From Dyella sp. EPa41 (GTDB lineage Bacteria > Pseudomonadota > Gammaproteobacteria > Xanthomonadales > Rhodanobacteraceae), in assembly GCF_016586165.1 (NCBI RefSeq), contig NZ_BCPR01000025.1, forward strand, positions 1 through 58,833: a stretch of DNA of 58,833 nucleotides, written 5' to 3'. Shown piece after piece: positions 39,816 through 47,642 of this stretch. Below the pieces are notes generated by a model. That model worked only from the letters and a program-made list of their open reading frames with translations, did no database searches and was not told the DNA's origin. The position numbers and the translations under genes were made by a program. Within the stretch, counting starts at the first letter, position 1. The number at the start of each line of letters is the position of its first letter.

Positions 39816-40370
39816 ATGCGTCGAAGTCGTGTGTTTCTGACGCTGTTGTTGGTCATCGGGCTGGGCGGCTTCGCCTCGTCCAGCCTCGCGCAAAACGCCC
39901 CTCCTCCGCCTTCGCCGGGGCTCGTGCCACCTCCGCCGCCTGGCTCGCCGCCGGGTCCCCGTCCATGGAAAAGCCTGACGCCGGACCAGCGCGACATCCT
40001 TTCGCCGCTGGCCGACAAGTGGGATTCGTTTCCGCCGCAACGCCAGGCGCGCATGCTGGAGCGGGCACAGCAATGGCAGTCGCTGCCGCCGAACCAGCGC
40101 CGCGAGATCCGCGAGCGCATCGACCGCTGGCAGAAGATGACGCCCCAGCAGCAGGAAGAAGCGCGCGAGAACAGTCGCCGCTTCCAGCAGCTGCCGCCTG
40201 AAGAACGCGAGCAGCTGCATGCCGCGTTCCAGCACTTCCAGGAGCTGCCGCCGGACCAGCGCGACCAGCTGCTGCGGCGCTGGCACAAGGAGATGCGCGG
40301 CGGCCCGATGGGCGGCCCCGGACCGCATGGCATGCCGCCACCGCCGCCCCCGGGTGGTCCCAGGCACTAA
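39816..40370 (+). CDS. Exported DUF3106 repeat protein
   Basis: The 184-residue protein has a signal peptide (to about SLAQ), a Pro-rich linker, then five helical repeats of about 21 residues built on LPPxQRxxIxxRxxxWQ (SLTPDQRDILSPLADKWDSF, SLPPNQRREIRERIDRWQKM and so on), and a Gly/Pro tail ending GGPRH. It is likely a periplasmic sensor or partner of the sigma system. A bidirectional terminator follows within 3 bp. Confidence 0.85.
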   Translation: MRRSRVFLTLLLVIGLGGFASSSLAQNAPPPPSPGLVPPPPPGSPPGPRPWKSLTPDQRDILSPLADKWDSFPPQRQARMLERAQQWQSLPPNQRREIRERIDRWQKMTPQQQEEARENSRRFQQLPPEEREQLHAAFQHFQELPPDQRDQLLRRWHKEMRGGPMGGPGPHGMPPPPPPGGPRH

Positions 40371-40372
40371 AG

Positions 40373-40401
40373 AAAAAACCCCGCCGAAAGCGGGGTTTTT
40401 T
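40373..40401. terminator. Bidirectional terminator between DUF3106 and pntAa genes
   Basis: A perfect 12-bp stem AAAAAACCCCGC/GCGGGGTTTTTT with loop CGAAA has T-runs on both strands, so it can end both the sigma operon and pntAa. Confidence 0.92.
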
Positions 40402-40422
40402 CATGATGCCGAAGGCAACGGA

Positions 40423-41523
40423 CTACTGCTGGAAATGCAGCTCGCCATTGCGCGTCACGCAGCTCTTGGCGACCAGCTCGTCGTTGAAATCGGGGGCCAG
40501 CGTATCGCCCTTCACCAGCAACTCGAGGAAGTTGTATACGTTGCGCGCATACATTTCCGATGCATGCAGCGGCGCACCCGCGGGCAGGTTCAACGGGCCG
40601 AGGATGGTCACGCCCTGGTGCTCCACCCGCTGGCCCGGTTGCGTGAGTTCGCAGTTGCCGCCGCCCTCCGCGGCCAGGTCGACGATCAGGGCGCCGGGCT
40701 TCATGCCCTCGACCATGGCGGCCGTGATGATCTTAGGCGACGGCCGGCCCGGCACCGCCGCGGTGGTGACGATCACGTCGACCGACTTCAAGTGCTCGGC
40801 CAATGCCTGCTGTTGCGCCGCGCGCTCTTCCGCGGACAGCTCGCGGGCGTAGCCGCCACTGCCCGCAGCGCTCACGCCCAGCTCCACGAACTTGGCGCCC
40901 AACGACTCCACCTGCTCGCGCGTTTCCGGGCGCACGTCGTAGCCTTCGGTCTGCGCGCCCAGGCGGCGCGCGGTGGCGATGGCCTGCAGACCCGCCACGC
41001 CGGCGCCCACCACCAGCACGCGCGAAGGACGGATGGTGCCGGCCGCCGTCGTCAGCATGGGGAAGAACTTCGGCGCCGACTCGGCCGCGATCAGCATCGC
41101 CCGGTAACCGGCCACGGCCGCCTGCGAACTGAGTACGTCCATCGCCTGCGCGCGGGTCGTGCGCGGCAGCAGCTCGAGCGCGAATGCCGTAAGGCGGCGC
41201 TTGCCCATCGCGGTGATGCGCACGGCGGCGCCGTAGGGGCGCAACTGCCCGACCACGATGCTGCCTTCGCGCAGGCGCTCCCATGTCGCGTCGTCCGGCG
41301 GCAGCACGCAGGCGAGCACATCGGCCTGCGCGAGCACGGCATCGGCATCCGCGAAATCGGCGTCCGCATAGCTGCTGTCGGGGAAACCCGCGGCAGCGCC
41401 TGCACCGTGCTCGAGCAATACGCGTACACCTTTGCCGCGCAACTTCTTGGCCACTTCCGGGGTGATGGCTACCCGGCGTTCGCTGGCGGCGGTTTCGCGC
41501 AATGCAGCCACGGTGATCGACAT
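40423..41523 (-). CDS. pntAa: NAD(P) transhydrogenase subunit alpha part 1 (NAD-binding)
   Basis: The 366-residue soluble subunit binds NAD(H): VAALRETAASERRVAITPE at the start, Rossmann loop VLVVGAGVAGLQAIATARRLGA and the mobile-loop region YARELSAEERAAQQQALAEHL. It needs PntAb and PntB, encoded at 36975-38710. Here it is followed by a terminator and then the opposing sigma operon, so it must be transcribed separately. AGGGGA lies 6 nt before ATG 41523. Confidence 0.95.
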   Translation of the reverse strand: MSITVAALRETAASERRVAITPEVAKKLRGKGVRVLLEHGAGAAAGFPDSSYADADFADADAVLAQADVLACVLPPDDATWERLREGSIVVGQLRPYGAAVRITAMGKRRLTAFALELLPRTTRAQAMDVLSSQAAVAGYRAMLIAAESAPKFFPMLTTAAGTIRPSRVLVVGAGVAGLQAIATARRLGAQTEGYDVRPETREQVESLGAKFVELGVSAAGSGGYARELSAEERAAQQQALAEHLKSVDVIVTTAAVPGRPSPKIITAAMVEGMKPGALIVDLAAEGGGNCELTQPGQRVEHQGVTILGPLNLPAGAPLHASEMYARNVYNFLELLVKGDTLAPDFNDELVAKSCVTRNGELHFQQ

Positions 41524-41549
41524 CGTGCATCCCCTGCGGAAAGGTCCAT

Positions 41550-41766
41550 GCATCCTAGGGCAACACCGGGCAAGTATCACCATCGTCACCACCCCGGCTG
41601 TCCGCGGGCCGCCTGTCCGTCGGCTCGACGGCAGGTGGAGGGCCTCCGGAGTGATAACCCGAAAGGCCGCCGCGGCCGATCTTCCCGGCGCCGCTCGACA
41701 CGCCTTGCTGGCCTTCCAGACATCATGGCGATGGCGATACTTGCCCGGTGCTGCCCTGAGCGATGC
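41550..41766. mobile_element. MITE-like element with terminal inverted repeats and 6-bp target duplication
   Basis: Terminal repeats start GCATC. Arms 41557-41588 and 41726-41757 match at 29 of 32 positions (core GCACCGGGCAAGTATC on the right, ACACCGGGCAAGTATC on the left). The element is flanked by GTCCAT at 41544-41549 and 41767-41772. It is 217 bp and non-coding, with an internal hairpin CCGTCGGCTCGACGG. It occupies most of the 364-bp gap between pntAa and cdd, and the left copy of GTCCAT is 21 bp upstream of the pntAa ATG. Confidence 0.7.
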
Positions 41767-41821
41767 GTCCATGCATGAACCGCCGGCCACTTGCGGCTGG
41801 CGCCGGGTCGGAGTTAACTGA

Positions 41822-42301
<480 letters not shown>

Positions 42302-42343
42302 GACGCGGCGAAGGATTCGCCTCCCGTCGCCGGGGGGATTAGC

Positions 42344-42943
42344 ATGACGGCTTTGCCTCACCCGATGTCCGCCATGCCCCATCCCCTTTCCCTGCTTCAG
42401 CAGCGCCATTCGGCGCCTTCGCGCCAACTTGGCGAACCCGGCCCGGGTGGCGACGAGCTCGAGGCCTTGCTGCAGGCATCTGTTCGCGTGCCGGACCACG
42501 GCAAGCTGGTGCCGTTCCGGCTGGTGCTGCTGCGCGGCGACGCCAAGCGCACGTTTGGAGAACGGCTCGCCCGGCTCTCGCTGCGCGTGAACCCGGACAT
42601 GCCCGAATCCAAGCGCGAGAAGGACCGCACGCGGTACGACTTCGCCCCGCTGGTCGTGGTGGTGGTCGCTCATGTCGACGCCGCAAGCAAGGTACCGGTG
42701 ATCGAGCAGGAGCTCAGCGCCGGCTGCGTCGCCTACAACCTGCTGCTGGGCGCGCAGGCCCTGGGCTACGGCGCACAGTGGCTTACCGGCTGGGCTGCCT
42801 ACGACCGCGAGGCGGCCGGCATTCTCGGCCTGGCGGACAACGAGCATGTGATCGGCTTCGTGCACATCGGTACGCCGCAGATCGAGGTGCCCGATCGCGA
42901 ACGCCCCGAACTCGACGACGTGGTGCGCGCATGGACGCCATGA
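42344..42943 (+). CDS. Nitroreductase-family protein (YdjA-like)
   Basis: This 199-residue FMN enzyme has the RHSAPSRQLGEPGPGGDEL N-terminal segment and the VRVPDHGKLVPFRLVLLRG loop of the small YdjA type, with a C-terminal GYGAQWLTGW and IGFVHIGTP. The natural substrate is unknown. GGGGGA stands 7 nt before the ATG. It overlaps the exonuclease gene by ATGA. Confidence 0.88.
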   Translation: MTALPHPMSAMPHPLSLLQQRHSAPSRQLGEPGPGGDELEALLQASVRVPDHGKLVPFRLVLLRGDAKRTFGERLARLSLRVNPDMPESKREKDRTRYDFAPLVVVVVAHVDAASKVPVIEQELSAGCVAYNLLLGAQALGYGAQWLTGWAAYDREAAGILGLADNEHVIGFVHIGTPQIEVPDRERPELDDVVRAWTP

Positions 42944-43833
42944 GCCGTCCAGCCGTCCATTTGATCGACGGCAGCCTGTACGTGTTCCGTGCCTGGCATT
43001 CAATGCCGGACGAGTTCCACGACGCGGACGGTCACCCGGTCAATGCCGTGCATGGCTTCACGCGGTTCCTCTGCGAACTGCTGGAACGGGTGAAGCCAGG
43101 GCATCTGGCGGTGGCTTTCGACGCATCGCTCACCACGTCGTTCCGCAATGCCATTTATCCGGCCTACAAGGCCAACCGGGAGTTGCCGCCGCCGGATCTG
43201 GAACGCCAGTTCGTGCTGTGCCGCGAAGTGGCCGAGGCACTGGGCATACCGGTGCTGATCGACCACACCTACGAGGCCGACGACCTGATCGGCAGCGCGC
43301 TGTGGAGCCTGCGTGGCCATGGTTTCCGCAGCGTGATCGTGTCGGCCGACAAGGACTTCGGCCAGCTGCTGGGCGAATTCGACGAACAGTGGGACTACGC
43401 GCGCAATCTGCGCTGGGGTCCGGCGGGCGTACTGGAAAAACTCGGCGTGCATCCGCACCAGGTGGCGGATTACCTCGCCCTGTGCGGCGATGCGGTCGAC
43501 AACATTCCCGGCGTGCCCGGCATCGGCGCCAAGACGGCCGCCGCCCTGCTTTCGCATTTCGGCAGCCTGGATGCCTTGCTGGAGCGCGTGGACGAAGTGC
43601 CCTTCCTGCGCATCCGGGGGGCGGCCAGTTGCGCGGCGAAACTGCGCGAGCACGCCGACAGCGCGCGCCTGTACCGGCAGCTCACGCGCATCGCGCTGGA
43701 TGCGCCGGTGGCCGAACAAGCCGAGGCCCTGCTGCGTCGCCGTGGCGAGGCCGCCATGATGGACGAGCTGTGCGAACGACTGCGTTTCGGGCCGCTGACG
43801 CGCACGCGGTTGAAGGCCCTGCTCACCGGCTAG
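42940..43833 (+). CDS. 5'-3' exonuclease / flap nuclease (Pol I N-terminal-domain family)
   Basis: The 297-residue protein resembles the 5' nuclease domain of Pol I and the Xni/ExoIX proteins. It has VHLIDGSLYVFRAW (metal Asp), VAFDASLTTSFRNAIYPAYKANR (arch), YEADDLIGS, VSADKDFGQLL and the helix-hairpin-helix VDNIPGVPGIGAKTAAALL. No polymerase follows. The start at 42940 overlaps the nitroreductase stop; an in-frame ATG 9 nt earlier is possible. A copy of its 3' end is repeated twice downstream. Confidence 0.92.
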   Translation: MSRPAVHLIDGSLYVFRAWHSMPDEFHDADGHPVNAVHGFTRFLCELLERVKPGHLAVAFDASLTTSFRNAIYPAYKANRELPPPDLERQFVLCREVAEALGIPVLIDHTYEADDLIGSALWSLRGHGFRSVIVSADKDFGQLLGEFDEQWDYARNLRWGPAGVLEKLGVHPHQVADYLALCGDAVDNIPGVPGIGAKTAAALLSHFGSLDALLERVDEVPFLRIRGAASCAAKLREHADSARLYRQLTRIALDAPVAEQAEALLRRRGEAAMMDELCERLRFGPLTRTRLKALLTG

Positions 43834-43847
43834 CCCCGTCGCTCTTT

Positions 43848-43928
43848 GTAGGAGCGCACCCAGTGCGCGAAAAGCCTATGGAGCGGTGACGCCGCAACTC
43901 CGCGGTCGCGCACTGGGTGCGCTCCTAC
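43848..43928. repeat. REP pair 1 downstream of the exonuclease gene
   Basis: Arms GTAGGAGCGCACCCAGTGCG and its complement flank a centre that carries AAAGCCTATGGAGCGGTGAC and CCGCGGT. It lies 14 bp after the exonuclease stop. Confidence 0.9.
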
Positions 43929-43946
43929 AGTTTTTCGCCTTGGGCA

Positions 43947-44040
43947 GCCGCCAGGATGGACGAGCTGTGCGAACGACTGCGTTTCGGGCCGCTCCATGCG
44001 GTTGAAGGCCCTGCTTCATCCGCTGGCCCCACCGCTCTTT
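43947..44040 (+). pseudogene. Duplicated 3' end of the exonuclease gene, copy 2
   Basis: GGATGGACGAGCTGTGCGAA through TTGAAGGCCCTGCT copies the last ~85 bp of the exonuclease gene and its flank (43750-43847) up to the following REP, with a 6-bp deletion (GCTCCATGCGG for GCTGACGCGCACGCGG) and CCAGGATGG for CCATGATGG. It cannot encode a functional protein. Confidence 0.8.
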
Positions 44041-44121
44041 GTAGGAGCGCACCCAGTGCGCGAAAAGCCTATGAAGCGGTGACGCCGCGACTCCGCGGTC
44101 GCGCACTGGGTGCGCTCCTAC
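44041..44121. repeat. REP pair 2 upstream of the AraC gene
   Basis: Same arms and almost identical centre to REP pair 1. It ends 49 bp before the AraC-family start codon, so part of that gene's promoter region is REP DNA. Confidence 0.9.
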
Positions 44122-44170
44122 AGTTTTTCGGCCGACGCAGGGAACCGGCGGGGCGCGGTAGCATGGGCGC

Positions 44171-44995
44171 ATGCAAGGCGTCCCCTCCCAACTCACTTCC
44201 CGACGCGATGCGGCCGAGTTCAGGCTGGCCTCGCACCGGGATGGCGTGGAGCTCTATCGCGCGCACATCGTGCGGCATGCCTTTGAGCCGCATACGCACG
44301 ATGGCTTCGGGCTGGGCGCGATCGAGTCGGGCGTGGAACGTTTCCGCTATCGCGGCGCCGAGCATCTCGCGCCACCGGATTCGGTGGTGATGATGAACCC
44401 CGACGAGCTGCATACCGGCCACGCCGAAACCGAAGACGGCTGGCGTTACCGGATGGTCTATATCGAGCCGCAGGCGGTCGCCGATGTCACCGGCGAACCC
44501 GGCTGGTGGTTCAACGACGTCGTGCGCGAAGACCTGCCCGGCGCACGGCGCGTGACCGTGCTGCTGGATGCCTTGTGGCAGGCGCGCGAGCCGCTGGCCT
44601 TCGACAGCCTGCTGCTGGAACTGCTGACGCTGTTTCGGCGACATGCCCGCGTGCCGCGCAAGGCAATGGACGGCGGCAGCGTCCGCTTTGCGCCGGTGGT
44701 GGACTATCTGCACGCGCATCTCTCGCAGCGATTGACGCTGGACGAGCTGGCCCACGTGGCCGGGTTGAGCCCATTCCACTTCCTGCGGCAGTTCCAGGCC
44801 CGCCACCACGCCACGCCGCAGCAGATGCTGATGGCGTTCCGGCTGGCCGAAGCGAAGCGGCAACTGGCGCGAGGTGGACGTCCGGCGGATATCGCTGCCG
44901 CAGTGGGCCTTGCCGATCAGGCGCATCTCACGCGGGCGTTCGCCAGACGCTATGGCGTCACGCCCGCGAGATACCAAAGGGAATTGCAGCGGTAG
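44171..44995 (+). CDS. AraC-family transcription regulator
   Basis: The 274-residue protein has an N-terminal cupin-like sensing domain (SHRDGVELYRAHIVRHAFEP, then MMNPDELHTGHAETEDGW) and a C-terminal double helix-turn-helix (LDELAHVAGLSPFHFLRQFQ and ADIAAAVGLADQAHLTRAFA with RYGVTPARYQRE). The target is not known; the EamA exporter gene downstream on the same strand is a reasonable candidate. REP elements lie on both sides. Confidence 0.9.
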   Translation: MQGVPSQLTSRRDAAEFRLASHRDGVELYRAHIVRHAFEPHTHDGFGLGAIESGVERFRYRGAEHLAPPDSVVMMNPDELHTGHAETEDGWRYRMVYIEPQAVADVTGEPGWWFNDVVREDLPGARRVTVLLDALWQAREPLAFDSLLLELLTLFRRHARVPRKAMDGGSVRFAPVVDYLHAHLSQRLTLDELAHVAGLSPFHFLRQFQARHHATPQQMLMAFRLAEAKRQLARGGRPADIAAAVGLADQAHLTRAFARRYGVTPARYQRELQR

Positions 44996-45010
44996 GCCGG
45001 ACGGCTCTTC

Positions 45011-45091
45011 GTAAGAGCGCACCCAGTGCGCGAAAAGCCGATGGAGCGGTGACGCCGTGACTCCGCGGTCGCGCACTGGGTGCGCTCCTAC
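45011..45091. repeat. REP pair 3 after the AraC gene
   Basis: Arms GTAAGAGCGCACCCAGTGCG and complement; the centre is nearly the same as in REP pairs 1, 2 and 4. It starts 15 bp after the AraC-family stop. Confidence 0.9.
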
Positions 45092-45109
45092 AGTTTTCGG
45101 CCTTGGGCA

Positions 45110-45200
45110 GCCGCCAGGATGGACGAGCTGCGCGAACGACTGCGTTTCGGGCAGCTCCATGCGGTTGAAGGCGCTGCTCGGCAGGCCCCCACCGCTCTTT
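45110..45200 (+). pseudogene. Duplicated 3' end of the exonuclease gene, copy 3
   Basis: A third copy of the exonuclease tail, GGATGGACGAGCTGCGCGAA to TTGAAGGCGCTGCT. It shares with copy 2 both the CCAGGATGG change and the 6-bp deletion, so copies 2 and 3 come from a common duplicate rather than each from the gene. Confidence 0.8.
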
Positions 45201-45282
45201 GTAGGAGCGCACCCAGTGCGCGAAAAAGCCTATGGAGCGGTGACGCCGTGACTCCGCGGTCGCGCACTGGGTGCGCTCCTAC
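45201..45282. repeat. REP pair 4 upstream of the EamA gene
   Basis: Full arms and conserved centre; it lies directly behind exonuclease-tail copy 3 and 67 bp before the EamA start codon. Confidence 0.9.
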
Positions 45283-45349
45283 AGGGAGGGCAGCCTTCGG
45301 AGCAATCTGGTACAAGACGCCCCTCCCGCAGTACGGCACGCTGCTTGCC

Positions 45350-46315
45350 ATGTGGACAGGCATTCTCTACGCACTTGCCGCCGGCCTGATGTGGGGCCTG
45401 GTATTCGTCAGCCCCTTGCTGTTGCCGGACTATCCGGCGGCGCTGCAGTCGGTGGGGCGCTATCTGGCCTTCGGCTTGATCGCGCTGCCGCTGGCATGGG
45501 TGGACCACCAGGCGCTGCGGCAGCTCCGTCGCGCCGACTGGATCGAGGCGCTGAAACTGGCCGCGGTCGGCAACCTGCTGTACTACCTGTGCCTCGCCAG
45601 CGCGATCCAGCGTGCGGGGGCGCCGCTACCCACCATGATCATCGGCACGCTGCCGGTGGTGATCGCCATCTGCGCGAACCTTCGCAATGCGCGCCGCGAC
45701 GGGCGCCTCCCGTGGGCCTGGCTTGCGCCCTCTCTGCTGCTGATCGCCACCGGCATCGCCTGCGTGAACCGGGCCGAGCTCATGGCGATGGAGCGGCAGG
45801 CCGCGGTCGATGTCACACGCTACGTGCAGGGCGCCTTGCTCGCCTGTGGCGCGGTGGTGTGCTGGACCTGGTATCCGCTGCGCAACGCCGACTGGCTGCG
45901 CCATCACGCCGACCGCCGCCCGCGCACCTGGGCGACGGCGCAAGGGCTTGCCACGCTGCCGCTTGCGCTGGCCGGTTACGTGCTGCTGTGGATTTTCATG
46001 GGGGCGAGCAGGCAGCCTTTCGCCATGCCGTTCGGTCCGCACCCGTTGCGCTTCATTGGCCTGATGGCGGCCATCGGGCTGTTCGCCTCCTGGCTGGGTA
46101 CGCTGTGCTGGAACGCCGCGAGCCAGCGCCTGCCCACCGCCTTGGCGGGCCAGCTGATCGTGTTCGAGACGCTGGCCGCGCTGGGCTATGCGTTTGCGCT
46201 GCGCGGCCAGGCGCCGGGATCGTTGACGCTGGCCGGCGTCGCGCTGCTGGTGATCGGCATGATGTGGGCGGTGCGGATCCGGCCGCGTCCGGTCGAGGTA
46301 CCGGCCGAAGGCTGA
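45350..46315 (+). CDS. EamA/DMT-family transporter
   Basis: The 321-residue protein has ten predicted membrane helices and two EamA halves (LYALAAGLMWGLVFVSPLLL; later ALLACGAVVCWTWYPLRNAD). The family exports amino acids, drugs or metabolites; the substrate is not readable. The start at ATG 45350 opens directly with the first helix. It follows a REP cluster and may be governed by the AraC regulator upstream. Confidence 0.88.
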   Translation: MWTGILYALAAGLMWGLVFVSPLLLPDYPAALQSVGRYLAFGLIALPLAWVDHQALRQLRRADWIEALKLAAVGNLLYYLCLASAIQRAGAPLPTMIIGTLPVVIAICANLRNARRDGRLPWAWLAPSLLLIATGIACVNRAELMAMERQAAVDVTRYVQGALLACGAVVCWTWYPLRNADWLRHHADRRPRTWATAQGLATLPLALAGYVLLWIFMGASRQPFAMPFGPHPLRFIGLMAAIGLFASWLGTLCWNAASQRLPTALAGQLIVFETLAALGYAFALRGQAPGSLTLAGVALLVIGMMWAVRIRPRPVEVPAEG

Positions 46316-46400
46316 GCCGCATGGCCGTGCATCGATGAGGTTGTGACTGCCACATGGTCACGGCACCATGGTGGTTTCCTTGTTGCCTGCGGCCATGCCC

Positions 46401-46979
46401 ATGAATTCACCCGAACGCAGCCCTGTTCCCGACGACGCCAGTGCGCCGGTGGAAACCCTCTACGTCGGCAAGTGGCTGAGCCTGCGCAAGCGCGGCCGCT
46501 GGGAGTTCGCCGAGCGCAACAACCCGGGCGGCGCGGTGATCATCCTGGCGGTCACGCCCGAGGACAACGTGCTGTTCGTGGAGCAGTACCGCGTCTCCAT
46601 CCTCAAGAACACCATCGAGATGCCCGCCGGCCTGGTCGGCGACCTGCATGCGCACGGCGACGAGGACGCCCTGCTGGCCGCGCGCCGCGAACTGGAAGAG
46701 GAAACCGGCTACCGCTGCGGACGCCTCGACTTCGTGCATGAAGGCCCGTCGTCCTCGGGCATGAGCACGGAAATGATCGCCTTCGTGCGCGCCTGGGACC
46801 TGGAAAAGGTGGGACCCGGCGGCGGTGACGAAACCGAGAACATCGTGGTGCACGAGGTGCCACGCCAGGAGGCCGGGCATTGGCTGTTCGCGCGCGCGGC
46901 CGAGGGCTACTCGATCGACCCGAAGCTGTTTGCCGGCCTCTGGTTCATCGAACACACCGAGCTGCGCCCGCGAACCTGA
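46401..46979 (+). CDS. Nudix hydrolase, ADP-ribose pyrophosphatase type
   Basis: The 192-residue protein has the Nudix box read as GDEDALLAARRELEEETGYR (Glu residues of REL-EEETG), preceded by NTIEMPAGLVG and followed by FVHEGPSSSGMSTEMIAFV. This layout resembles NudF-type ADP-sugar hydrolases. ATG 46401 (MNSPERS) was chosen because the upstream 33 nt are not conserved in type. It stands alone. Confidence 0.88.
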   Translation: MNSPERSPVPDDASAPVETLYVGKWLSLRKRGRWEFAERNNPGGAVIILAVTPEDNVLFVEQYRVSILKNTIEMPAGLVGDLHAHGDEDALLAARRELEEETGYRCGRLDFVHEGPSSSGMSTEMIAFVRAWDLEKVGPGGGDETENIVVHEVPRQEAGHWLFARAAEGYSIDPKLFAGLWFIEHTELRPRT

Positions 46980-47075
46980 ACGGCCCGACCGGGTGGGCTA
47001 AAGAATCCGGCGGGACCGCCGATGTTTGTCATGTCGTTCCTCTTTTCGACCTGACCCCATCGACGGATTCCGCCC

Positions 47076-47438
47076 ATGAAGACCCTGATCGCCTCCGCGC
47101 TGCTCCTGTTCGCTCCGTTGGCCGCCCACGCCGCCTGCGCTCCTACCGACTTCGCCGTTGAAGGCTTCAAGATGAAGCTCGTCGGCAGCGGCATGGGCGC
47201 CCGCCTGAGCCTTGCCGGCCAGCTGGTCAACCATTGCGCCCAGCCGGCCGCCGCCCAGGTCGCCATCGACGCCAAGGACGGTTCCGGCAAGGTCCTGCAG
47301 TCCAAGAAGGGCTGGCCGGCCGGTACCACCAACATCGCCCCGGGCCAGTCGGTCGAATTCGACCTGGGCCGCCTGTTCCGCTTCGACCCGGACATGCAGT
47401 CCTACACCGTCGGCATCGCCGACGTGCGTACCTGGTAA
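47076..47438 (+). CDS. Small secreted protein of unknown function
   Basis: The 120-residue protein has a clear signal peptide (MKTLIASALLLFAPLAAHAA) and a mature beta-rich domain with two cysteines (CAPTDF and NHCAQP), which could form a disulfide. The ASxxLxGQLVNHC-like pattern recalls extracellular beta-sandwich domains of the FxLYD type, but I cannot name the family. A terminator follows. Confidence 0.7.
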   Translation: MKTLIASALLLFAPLAAHAACAPTDFAVEGFKMKLVGSGMGARLSLAGQLVNHCAQPAAAQVAIDAKDGSGKVLQSKKGWPAGTTNIAPGQSVEFDLGRLFRFDPDMQSYTVGIADVRTW

Positions 47439-47464
47439 GCCTTCTTTCATACCTTGTCTTGCTT

Positions 47465-47491
47465 GAGGCCCCGCTCGGGGCCTCTTTTTTT
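47465..47491 (+). terminator. Rho-independent terminator after the small secreted protein gene
   Basis: Stem GAGGCCCC/GGGGCCTC with a 4-nt loop GCTC is followed by TTTTTTT. It isolates the next gene, which has its own promoter. Confidence 0.9.
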
Positions 47492-47532
47492 GTCCGCGCT
47501 CCAATGGCACCCTCGTTGTTTTGTGACGCAGT

Positions 47533-47559
47533 TCAAGTTTCGAGAGCTGCGGTCGATAA
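47533..47559 (+). promoter_or_regulatory. Sigma-28 (FliA) promoter of the diguanylate cyclase gene
   Basis: TCAAGTTT (47533-47540), an 11-nt spacer and GTCGATAA (47552-47559) match the enteric FliA consensus TAAAGTTT-N11-GCCGATAA at 14 of 16 positions, and the Pseudomonas form TCAAG. It is 84 bp before the ATG and follows a terminator, so it is well placed. Confidence 0.8.
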
Positions 47560-47642
47560 CCAGGCTTGACCGGCGGACACCGATCATCCCGTCGGCCTTC
47601 ACGCAGCCCAGCGTCCATCGAGGGATGGCACCAGGGAGACCC

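Noticed and set aside
43848-45282. Could the repeated arms be a CRISPR array?
   Set aside because: The units are inverted pairs with conserved centres and differing spacing, not direct repeats with unique spacers; they are REP elements.
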